Source: Parabacteroides massiliensis (GTDB taxonomy: Bacteria; Bacteroidota; Bacteroidia; Bacteroidales; Tannerellaceae). From it: DNA of 64,000 nt. Below are positions 17,758-24,078 of this stretch, piece by piece. The position numbers were made by a program, and so were the translations under genes. Location: NCBI RefSeq assembly GCF_900155425.1, contig NZ_LT700190.1:603386-667385 (forward strand). The letters are read 5' to 3'. How positions within the stretch are numbered: position 1 is the stretch's first letter; every line of letters starts with the position of its first letter. Under the pieces are notes generated by a model. It made no database searches and was not told where the DNA came from. It was given only the letters and a program-made list of their open reading frames with translations.

Positions 17758-18624
17758 TTATTCTACTGTCCCGATAAAACTCAACATCAGCGAGTTGTTC
17801 GGGATGTTTCCATAAATGTCTACCGTCCGGTAAAAATCACCCGGCTGTTCCGCTTCATAACTGATTGTGATTGTTCCGCTCTCTCCCGGTTGCAGTTCTT
17901 TCCAATCGCAAGTCGCTTCGGTGCAGTCGCAAGAGGTGGTGATACCTTTCAACTTAAAGACACTTGTCCCGGTATTCCGGACTGTGACCGTCTGCTTCTT
18001 GGTTGTTCCTTCTTTAACCGTTCCCAAATCGTATTCGCTCTTCTCGGCTTCAAGTAGAGTCGTTGGCAACACCTTTTTGTCCTGTATGCCGGTGATCTGT
18101 TTTAGATACAAATCCCTAACCGCCAAGTTATGCACCGGATTGCCGATTACTTTCACTTTGTTGTCCCTGTCAAGCAGGAATGTCTGGAAAGTGATATCTT
18201 GTGGAAATTGGTTCAACTTGTCCAACCGGCTGTCCCGATCAATGCAGACAGGTCGGTCGAAGTTGTCACGTTTTAAGATATATCGTAATTCTCGGTCGTC
18301 TTTTGATTGGAAGACGAAGATAAACGGAATGTTGCTGTTTGTTGCCGAATCAACATGGGCGATCAATTCTTTCCATTTCGGCAGTTGCAATTTGCAACTG
18401 GTGCAACCTGTTGAATCGACATAAATCAGCACTTTATATTCAGCATCGGGTATCCGGTATTCTACCGGATTTGTGACAAAGCGGGTAAACTCCATATCCT
18501 GCGGGAAGACAATCTCTTTTCCCTGCCATTTCTGGACCAGGCGGGTAAATTGTTCTTTCTTCTTATCTTGGCAAGCGGAGGATAAGAGGAACAGGAATAA
18601 TATATAGAATAGTAATCGTTTCAT
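17758..18624 (-). CDS. thioredoxin-like / DUF1573 lipoprotein
   Basis: 288 aa. The lipoprotein signal has the S-S-A-C lipobox (Cys18). Residues about 60-175 look like a thioredoxin-fold domain with the S-T-G-C-T-S-C motif (Cys74, Cys77). The C-terminal about 90 residues match DUF1573, an Ig-like domain (Y-D-L-G-T-V-K-E-G and T-S-C-D-C-T). A surface or periplasmic disulfide-active lipoprotein is likely, and its operon partners include Cys-rich NVEALA peptides, which makes it a candidate for their oxidation (inference). It begins 7 nt after propeller A and precedes peptide 3. Confidence 0.75.
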   Translation of the reverse strand: MKRLLFYILFLFLLSSACQDKKKEQFTRLVQKWQGKEIVFPQDMEFTRFVTNPVEYRIPDAEYKVLIYVDSTGCTSCKLQLPKWKELIAHVDSATNSNIPFIFVFQSKDDRELRYILKRDNFDRPVCIDRDSRLDKLNQFPQDITFQTFLLDRDNKVKVIGNPVHNLAVRDLYLKQITGIQDKKVLPTTLLEAEKSEYDLGTVKEGTTKKQTVTVRNTGTSVFKLKGITTSCDCTEATCDWKELQPGESGTITISYEAEQPGDFYRTVDIYGNIPNNSLMLSFIGTVE

Positions 18625-18631
18625 ATTTTAG

Positions 18632-19687
18632 TTATAGTTTGAATTCCATGATCGGTTCATCACTTTCTACACATGTGGCGATGATTGTTTTTGTTTTTTC
18701 GTTTATATCGATTCCGTATATGGGTTTGTCTAAGATGTATTTTTGTAACGGGTTTCCTTGTAAATCGAACACATAAATGTAACGACCGCCGTCTTCCGGC
18801 TTTTCACCTCGTTGGTAGGAGGCTAATTTGTCTTTAAACCGGATTCCTTGGAATACGCTATAGATATGTTCGTCAGTGATAACAATATCACTGAATCCCA
18901 TAATTCCGGTTGGGACGCCTTCTCCTTTGACGCTTTTAAACCGGGGTTCGCCGTTCGGACCGTATAATACGGTATGGGTATTCTCTTTGGTATTGTATAT
19001 TTCAATGGATTCCCCTAATTGGGTGACCATTGCCAATATGCCATTGTGCGGGTTGTAATCAATAAAACTACGCCATGCCTGTGCTAATGCCGGACGGATT
19101 TCCGAAGCCAAATCTTTTTCGGTAGGTATTTTACCGATGCTTCTGATAGGTTTACCACTGTAGTCAACTTGCCAATATCGGTACTCTCCTAAATAGTCCG
19201 GGATCAGAAAACAAGAATCTGTGGCACAGAAATCTAATGAACGGATTAGATTTTTATCTAATTGTATCACTTCCTGTCTTGTAGCTGAATGGTCTTTTGC
19301 TGAAATCGCCCAGCGTGAGATCTGCATCTTGTTTGCATCGAGTGCATATATGGAATCGAGGGAGTTGAACTGAAATGTTTCGGCCGAAAGCATTTCTTCC
19401 GGTCCTTCCCCCCGTTTTCCGAAAGAAACGATATGTTTCCAATTAGGGTATGTGAAAGCATGAAAATAGTAATCGGCATTATGCAAATCCATTACAATAG
19501 CCATACTGTCTTTAACCGTTACCCGGAATGGGTAGCGGAAAAGAGCAGTATCCAGTTCGATAACCCGCGCACTTATTGCCTTTTCATTGGGAAAAGTCGA
19601 ATATCGGGGATAGTGGGTACCGGGGGAATCGGTACAGGAGATTATCGCACTGATACCTATTAATAATATGTATGCAAAACATTTCAC
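18632..19687 (-). CDS. 6-bladed beta-propeller lipoprotein (propeller A)
   Basis: About 351 aa. The best start is GTG at 19687, two bases after the stop of NVEALA peptide 4. It gives V-K-C-F-A-Y-I-L-L-I-G-I-S-A-I-I-S-C, a lipoprotein signal; the longer frame upstream overlaps the peptide gene and has no signal. Blade repeats follow, with family loop F-G-K-R-G-E-G-P-E-E-M and C-terminal P-I-M-E-F-K-L. The close spacing suggests coupled translation with the peptide. Confidence 0.75.
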   Translation of the reverse strand: MKCFAYILLIGISAIISCTDSPGTHYPRYSTFPNEKAISARVIELDTALFRYPFRVTVKDSMAIVMDLHNADYYFHAFTYPNWKHIVSFGKRGEGPEEMLSAETFQFNSLDSIYALDANKMQISRWAISAKDHSATRQEVIQLDKNLIRSLDFCATDSCFLIPDYLGEYRYWQVDYSGKPIRSIGKIPTEKDLASEIRPALAQAWRSFIDYNPHNGILAMVTQLGESIEIYNTKENTHTVLYGPNGEPRFKSVKGEGVPTGIMGFSDIVITDEHIYSVFQGIRFKDKLASYQRGEKPEDGGRYIYVFDLQGNPLQKYILDKPIYGIDINEKTKTIIATCVESDEPIMEFKL

Positions 19688-19689
19688 GG

Positions 19690-19920
19690 TTATTCTAAAC
19701 TTAAACCTGATATTTTGTATTCTACTTTGTGACCTCGGCAATCGACCGAACCGCAACCAAAGCAATTGGCATCCGCATCATTTTCGCCTTGGGCCAAAGC
19801 TTCTATATTCTGGAATGCCAGTTTGTTTAAATCTGTTGTTTCCCTGTTGCCAGAAAGACAGTATGCTGCCATTAAGCAGCCTGTTACTAAGATAAGTTTT
19901 ACAAGTGTTTCCCTTTTCAT
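19690..19920 (-). CDS. NVEALA-family leader peptide (peptide 4), first gene of the array
   Basis: 76 aa. A hydrophobic N-terminus (residues 6-22) precedes the leader motif L-N-K-L-A-F-Q-N-I-E-A-L-A-Q-G-E (31-46). The core is short and different from peptides 1-3: C-F-G-C-G-S-V-D-C (Cys53, 56, 61) and then K-V-E-Y-K-I-S-G-L-S-L-E. It is the promoter-proximal gene, transcribed away from the regulator at 20105. The upstream control region contains phased TTGGCAACA repeats. Confidence 0.83.
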   Translation of the reverse strand: MKRETLVKLILVTGCLMAAYCLSGNRETTDLNKLAFQNIEALAQGENDADANCFGCGSVDCRGHKVEYKISGLSLE

Positions 19921-19935
19921 TTTCGTATCTGTTTA

Positions 19936-20063
19936 TTGTTGGGATAAAGGTCGTTTTTTGTGTTAAGCCATGCAACTGATTTTTGCAACAAATTTGGCAA
20001 CAGTTGGCAACAATTGGCAACAAATTCTGAACGATTGAAAATTTCCTTAACCTATTGTTTGTA
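19936..20063. promoter_or_regulatory. R2 control region, copy 1: phased TTGGCAACA repeats plus promoter
   Basis: TTGGCAACA occurs at 19994, 20004 and 20014 at exact 10-bp spacing, with a degenerate fourth unit (TTTGCAACA) ending at 19990. Toward the minus-strand peptide gene follow a conserved GCATGGCTTAACACAAA and a -7-like GACCTTTA. About 130 bp align with 23637-23766, upstream of another propeller gene. Repeats spaced one helical turn, just upstream of a promoter, suggest cooperative binding of an activator. The divergent gene at 20105 is the obvious candidate (inference). Confidence 0.7.
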
Positions 20064-20077
20064 ACGAGTCCTTTGAT

Positions 20078-20085
20078 TATCTTTG
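20078..20085 (+). promoter_or_regulatory. -7 box of the regulator gene
   Basis: TATCTTTG matches TAnnTTTG, 19 nt upstream of the ATG at 20105, with a TTTG 16 nt upstream of it. Confidence 0.55.
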
Positions 20086-20104
20086 CTTTATTAAATAAAG
20101 CAAA

Positions 20105-21160
20105 ATGAAAATCAATAAACTGAACGTTATACTTTCGATTGTCGTTTTTTTGACAATATTGATTGTGTTCTTGTCTTACCGATATGCCGTACACGTAAAA
20201 AAGGAAGAAGTTCAAAGAGCTTTTTATCTGTTTAAGCAGTCTGTGGAAGAAGAAGAGACGCTTATGCAACCCGAACAAATATTTTGGGGAGATTCAAAAG
20301 CCGAGCTCCGGTCGGACTCTGTTATTATTGAAACTGAAAAAGGAAGAGTTCTGTATGAAAGAAATGAGCAGGCGGACAGCCTTGCTTTGATTGATAAAAG
20401 AGAATGGAGCTTCCAACTATTCATGACTTACAAAAATCCTAATCGCGCCTTTACCCTCGACAGTATTTATCAAGAGCAATTAAGAGATGAAGGGATAATT
20501 GCCCGGACTGCTGTATGTTTTTCACAAGGTGATAGCCTGGCCGGTTGCTCAAATGAAGCGGTATGCCGGAGAGGAATTGCCTTGTATCCTGTCGTGTTTG
20601 GGCCGAAACATGATGCGAAACGAATAGAACTGCAGGCGTATGTTTTGTTTTCTTCTTCCTACTTGATTAGCCGGATGCCTTTGATCTGGGGGTTGATTTT
20701 GTTGTGGTGCATTATTGTTTCAATGTATATATGGCAACGGCGCAAAAAGATGGATCATAAGGAATTCGTTAATCCTGCTACACCCATACCGGTAATGATC
20801 TCTTCGGATGTTTCGAAGGGGATAGAGATAGCACCAAATGTTTTTTTCAATAAGAAAACGGGAAGATTAAAAGGTCCGAATTGTGAAGTCTGCTTGACAA
20901 AAAATCGTTTACTTGCTTTTATCTGCTTTTTAGAAGCACCGGATCATACTGTCAGTTATCTCAATTTTTGTAAAGAGGTGTTGAAGCGGCCTCTGAACGA
21001 AGAAGATGAATTGACAGAGGAAAATAAGATGCTAAACCGAGCAATAAAGAAATCTATGGTACAAACTATAAAGCGCCTTCGAGAGGACCTGAATGCCTTC
21101 CCTGAATTCTCAATCGAAAATGACTCCGGTTCATTCTATCGATTAAATGTTAAAAAATAA
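20105..21160 (+). CDS. membrane-anchored winged-helix regulator (one-component type)
   Basis: 351 aa. TM1 lies at about residues 8-26, a periplasmic domain at about 27-188 with Cys138, Cys148 and Cys154, TM2 at about 189-210 followed by W-Q-R-R-K-K, and a cytoplasmic C-terminal domain at about 245-351. Its end (T-I-K-R-L-R-E-D-L and G-S-F-Y-R-L) resembles the OmpR/ToxR-type winged helix. There is no receiver or kinase domain. It is divergent from the NVEALA array and shares its control region, so it probably senses an envelope signal, perhaps the peptides, and acts on the phased repeats. The 3' end overlaps a convergent pseudogene by 11 nt. Confidence 0.72.
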   Translation: MKINKLNVILSIVVFLTILIVFLSYRYAVHVKKEEVQRAFYLFKQSVEEEETLMQPEQIFWGDSKAELRSDSVIIETEKGRVLYERNEQADSLALIDKREWSFQLFMTYKNPNRAFTLDSIYQEQLRDEGIIARTAVCFSQGDSLAGCSNEAVCRRGIALYPVVFGPKHDAKRIELQAYVLFSSSYLISRMPLIWGLILLWCIIVSMYIWQRRKKMDHKEFVNPATPIPVMISSDVSKGIEIAPNVFFNKKTGRLKGPNCEVCLTKNRLLAFICFLEAPDHTVSYLNFCKEVLKRPLNEEDELTEENKMLNRAIKKSMVQTIKRLREDLNAFPEFSIENDSGSFYRLNVKK

Positions 21161-21398
21161 TACTTCTAATCTGATACACCATCTTGAAAAAGCCTGAGAA
21201 ACAGGATTTCATATTTCTGATTAGAAATTGAGATGCTGTTAGCTGTTTTGGGTTATTCTGATAATGTTTCAGTATATTTTCCAATTCTCCTCTGTTTTCT
21301 CCAGACATGGACAAAGCTTGCTCTATACTGATTTTGTCAATCTTTGGTATGGAACATGAATTGAATAAATTGATTAAAAAGATTAGATATAATTTCAT
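21150..21398 (-). pseudogene. truncated transglutaminase-like lipoprotein
   Basis: 82 codons. Signal M-K-L-Y-L-I-F-L-I-N-L-F-N-S-C is followed by a stretch matching residues about 27-66 of the transglutaminase-like protein at 12234 (ending L-T-A-S-Q-F-L-I-R-N-M against F-T-A-S-S-F-L-I-K-N-M). It then runs into unrelated residues and a stop. No catalytic core remains. The ATG overlaps the stop of the upstream propeller gene. The deletion junction lies next to the 3' end of the regulator gene. Confidence 0.7.
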
Positions 21399-22435
21399 GG
21401 TAAATCATATATCAATAGGGCTTCTTTTTGGGCATTAAACCCGACCATTCGTTTATCGTTTTGGTCTACGGCGTAGATAATAGGTGAAATATCAAACGAA
21501 TAAGTCCGAACCAAAGTGCCTTCATTATTATAAACTTCTATCACATCCCCTTTATATTGCCCTTTGATAAATTCATTTGTTGTTTTATTGCGATACAAGG
21601 CGTAATAAAAATTCTTTGTTGCAAAAATATTTGCATAATAATACTTATTATCGGCATTTGGATCAATTGTTATACTTGGTTTTCTGTTATCCTTTTTTAC
21701 GACATGAATAACATTTCCGTTTAAATCCATAAAATCTATTTGATCTTTATATGAATAGGCATAAGCCATACTTTCTGAAGAAACAGCCAAGTGCCCTTTG
21801 TTTGAATAAAAAAAACTTTCACGGTGGTCATCTTTTTCGAATTTCCTTAAAAGTTTTTGCTTATTATTATTTAAATCAAGGCTCTTTAATTGTAGATCAA
21901 AAATATCATTAAATATAAGTCGGGTTGAATCTATAAATGCAATATCATTCATGGGGTTTCCATTTTGTGGTATTTTGTATTTTTCATGCAAGACGAAATT
22001 ATTCCCATCAAACGTGTAAGTGATAAACGTAGAAAGCCGGTCGAAACCACCGATGATTGCTTTGTCTGAAGTTGTATTGCATAAAATTGGTAACATCAGA
22101 TCCAAAGGGCCTTCTCCTTTTTTTCCAAAGCTTGATTTTAAAGTTAAAGGACTATCTCCATAAATATGGATCAAAGTATCCGCTTTTACACTTGCAATAA
22201 CAAAAAAATCACCAATAGAACTTATCTTTATGACATCAAATATTTCATTGGGATAGAATATTTCAGCACGCAGTAAGTTTGTGTTTTCCTCTAATTCCTT
22301 TTCTTGTTTGTTTTCTGTTTTTTGATAGTGGCAAGAAAATTGAAAAAATATCAATAAATAGTATAAATATTTCATATATATTAATTGTTAAAATTATGAC
22401 TTATATAGAATAAGGACTAAAATTATTGGTAATCA
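21356..22435 (-). repeat. 1,080-bp direct repeat, copy 2
   Basis: Near-identical to 15887-16966. This copy keeps the continuation of the transglutaminase start beyond the repeat edge, so it may be the donor or the less eroded locus. Confidence 0.9.
21395..22375 (-). CDS. 6-bladed beta-propeller lipoprotein (propeller B, copy 2)
   Basis: 326 aa, intact, with the same signal (F-F-Q-F-S-C lipobox), blades, loop G-K-K-G-E-G-P-L-D and C-terminus as the gene at 15926. Two amino-acid differences were noted. Its immediate upstream neighbour is only a 21-codon leader remnant, and downstream it overlaps a truncated transglutaminase. It is intact inside an otherwise decayed array. Confidence 0.78.
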   Translation of the reverse strand: MKYLYYLLIFFQFSCHYQKTENKQEKELEENTNLLRAEIFYPNEIFDVIKISSIGDFFVIASVKADTLIHIYGDSPLTLKSSFGKKGEGPLDLMLPILCNTTSDKAIIGGFDRLSTFITYTFDGNNFVLHEKYKIPQNGNPMNDIAFIDSTRLIFNDIFDLQLKSLDLNNNKQKLLRKFEKDDHRESFFYSNKGHLAVSSESMAYAYSYKDQIDFMDLNGNVIHVVKKDNRKPSITIDPNADNKYYYANIFATKNFYYALYRNKTTNEFIKGQYKGDVIEVYNNEGTLVRTYSFDISPIIYAVDQNDKRMVGFNAQKEALLIYDLP

Positions 22436-22455
22436 TATTTATCTGACTGGATGGG

Positions 22456-22521
22456 TTAGAAATACAAACCTCCCAGTGAACAAAGGAGAACGATACCTGA
22501 TTGAATAGTCTTTCTTTTCAT
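22456..22521 (-). pseudogene. remnant of a leader peptide gene
   Basis: ATG at 22521 opens M-K-R-K-T-I-Q-S-G-I-V-L-L-C-S-L-G-G-L-Y-F and a stop. The start resembles NVEALA peptide 4 (M-K-R-E-T-L-V-K-L-I-L). It occupies the position, upstream of propeller B, that peptide 2 holds in the intact array. No leader motif or Cys core follows in any frame. Confidence 0.4.
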
Positions 22522-22743
22522 GTTTATTCTATTTGTTAAATTAGTTTCCCTATATTTGTTTCATAAAACCTCTTTAATAGCAATAGGAGGTTGATGCAAA
22601 AGTATATATAAAATAGACTTGGGCAAGTGCTTTTAGGAAGGCGGGCGATAAATTGTAGGTAACGTCCTGATCTATAGTATGCATGTCAGCAAATTGTCAG
22701 AAAACTCAGCCTGTAGTCAGGATAAAATAGGAGGATTTTTGGT

Positions 22744-22869
22744 ATGAAACAAAAGATTTATATGATATTAAGTTGTGTGAGTCTGGCTTGTTTATTTAGT
22801 TGGTGGTTATGGAGTGCTTTCCATTGGATGGCGTTTCTTATCGATTATAGTTTGTATACTAAGATTTGA
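22744..22869 (+). CDS. possible 41-aa membrane peptide
   Basis: The ORF M-K-Q-K-I-Y-M-I-L-S-C-V-S-L-A-C-L-F-S-W is preceded by a strong AGGAGG 9 nt upstream. It contains one hydrophobic helix (residues 5-25) and ends in Y-T-K-I. Its 3' end overlaps the end of the convergent propeller gene by 25 nt. It could be a real small membrane protein or the start of a truncated gene. Confidence 0.35.
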   Translation: MKQKIYMILSCVSLACLFSWWLWSAFHWMAFLIDYSLYTKI

Positions 22870-23540
22870 GGATCGGATTCATATATTGTACCGGACATAA
22901 AGACTACATTTGCCATCAATTTCCTATCTTCAGATAAATAAGAGTGGCCATAATTCGCTTTTGACAATAATATTGCATCATCTTTTCTTCCTTCACAAGT
23001 CAGATAATCGCAATATGAATTATTATAAGACAAATCATCGTTCAGCAAGGTGTATTTTTTCTCCGTTCTTCCTGTCGCGACATATTTGTGCCCAATTTCA
23101 TATATCTCCAGAAATCGACTGTTCAAATCTAATTTATTGATGAAATCCGGAACACTCTTTTCTTTGCATCTATTGAGGCTATCAATGGAATAAGCGATGT
23201 ATTTTCTTTGCATATTATCGAATAGGCCTAAATAATAATTGCCTTCCCTTTGGAAAATATCCAAATTCATTATTTGTAAAAATTCATTTACACCTTGTCC
23301 TTTCTTTGCGAATGAATACATGACCGAATCATGTTGAATATCTATCACATCTATATTATACTCCCCCGAAAATGAATAATCGACAAAAAGTTGATTACCT
23401 AATATCTTTATTAGACCGGGAGCTCCTATTTCCACATTCAAAGTATCGACAGGTGTTAAATATCTATTTGCAACTATCCTTCCTTTTTCTGAACAGGAGG
23501 ATAATGACATCGTAAGTAAAATAAGAAAAATGTACCGCAT
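22845..23540 (-). CDS. shortened 6-bladed beta-propeller lipoprotein (propeller D)
   Basis: 231 aa. The signal has the S-L-S-S-C lipobox and the family loop A-K-K-G-Q-G-V-N-E-F. It ends in P-Q-I-L-V-Y-K-L, like the normal end of family members. At 231 aa against 326-367 it lacks roughly two blades; both ends look authentic, so an internal deletion near residue 218 is likely. It lies downstream of R2 control region copy 2. It may be non-functional. Confidence 0.65.
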   Translation of the reverse strand: MRYIFLILLTMSLSSCSEKGRIVANRYLTPVDTLNVEIGAPGLIKILGNQLFVDYSFSGEYNIDVIDIQHDSVMYSFAKKGQGVNEFLQIMNLDIFQREGNYYLGLFDNMQRKYIAYSIDSLNRCKEKSVPDFINKLDLNSRFLEIYEIGHKYVATGRTEKKYTLLNDDLSYNNSYCDYLTCEGRKDDAILLSKANYGHSYLSEDRKLMANVVFMSGTIYESDPQILVYKL

Positions 23541-23605
23541 AGTTTTAGATAATCAAATGATGTACTGAACTTGCATCATTCTGTTTTGTCCGGTTTATAT
23601 TACCA

Positions 23606-23620
23606 TCATGCACCTCCTTT
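23606..23620 (-). other. orphan strong ribosome binding site before a 4-codon ORF
   Basis: The minus strand reads AAAGGAGGTGCATGATG and then GTA ATA TAA, a near-perfect Shine-Dalgarno serving only M-M-V-I or M-V-I. It lies between control region R2 copy 2 and propeller D, where a peptide gene stands in the intact array. It is probably the footprint of a deleted leader-peptide gene. Confidence 0.4.
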
Positions 23621-23636
23621 CTTAGGGGGGCTTGCC

Positions 23637-23766
23637 GTTGTTTTGGGTAAAGGTAGTTCTTTGTGTTAAGCCATGCAATTAATTTTGGAAACAATTTTGG
23701 CAACAATTGGAAACAGATGGCAACAAATTCGGAGATATTGAAAATATTCTTGATATATTTGTTATA
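23637..23766. promoter_or_regulatory. R2 control region, copy 2
   Basis: Homologous to 19936-20063. Units are TTGGAAACA (23685), TTGGCAACA (23697), TTGGAAACA (23707) and ATGGCAACA (23717), spaced 12, 10 and 10 bp. The conserved GCATGGCTTAACACAAA and a -7-like TACCTTTA follow on the minus strand toward propeller D. The two copies have diverged, but the repeat core is kept. Confidence 0.65.
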
Positions 23767-24078
23767 GTACCCTCCTTTTACCATCCCTGTATTAGGTTGA
23801 TTATAATAACCTGAAAAGAGGAACTGATACAAGGGAGCGAAACTACAGAAAATACAATATCCTCCCCTAATTACGCTTAAATCTGTATGTGTCTATTCCC
23901 CAGCCAATTATCAAAATAGCTGTTTCTTAAAAAATATTACCCTATAGGGAATTTTGAAAAATAGGGGGTAGAAAATCAAAATAGATGCGGTAGAGTTTCG
24001 ATTTGGACTAATGGGTATTAAGGCAAACTGTACAATAAGGGTTGAAATGGCAATAAGGGGTAGCCGAATGCTCTGTGT
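23767..24078. other. non-coding stretch between propeller D and the ATPase gene
   Basis: AT-rich, no convincing ORF. It contains the 44-bp element at 23927-23970 described separately. Confidence 0.5.
23927..23970 (+). repeat. 44-bp TTAAAAAATATTACCC element, copy 1
   Basis: It begins TTAAAAAATATTACCC and ends with an AGGGGGTA-type tail; read on the minus strand it is TACCCC ... GGGTAATATTTTTTAA. A 44-bp sequence with the same two ends occurs at 63519-63562. Relative to the downstream gene (ATPase here, TlpA-like there) both have the same orientation. Confidence 0.5.

Noticed and set aside
15514-19920. Lanthipeptide or radical-SAM RiPP cluster
   Set aside because: No LanB/LanC/LanM, radical SAM, YcaO or peptidase-containing ABC transporter gene lies in the window; only candidate processing factors named above are present.
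19982-20022. Short CRISPR or minisatellite reading of the TTGGCAACA repeats
   Set aside because: Unit and spacing (9 bp per 10 bp) are too short for CRISPR; position at a promoter and conservation in a second control region fit operator sites better.
19778-20278. 166-codon minus-strand frame covering the control region and peptide 4
   Set aside because: It crosses the promoter and operator-like repeats in a different frame from the peptide and has no ribosome binding site or homology I recognise.
23545-23832. 95-codon minus-strand frame in the second control region
   Set aside because: It runs through the repeat array and orphan ribosome binding site; no signal or leader motif, and the frame is not kept in the first control region.
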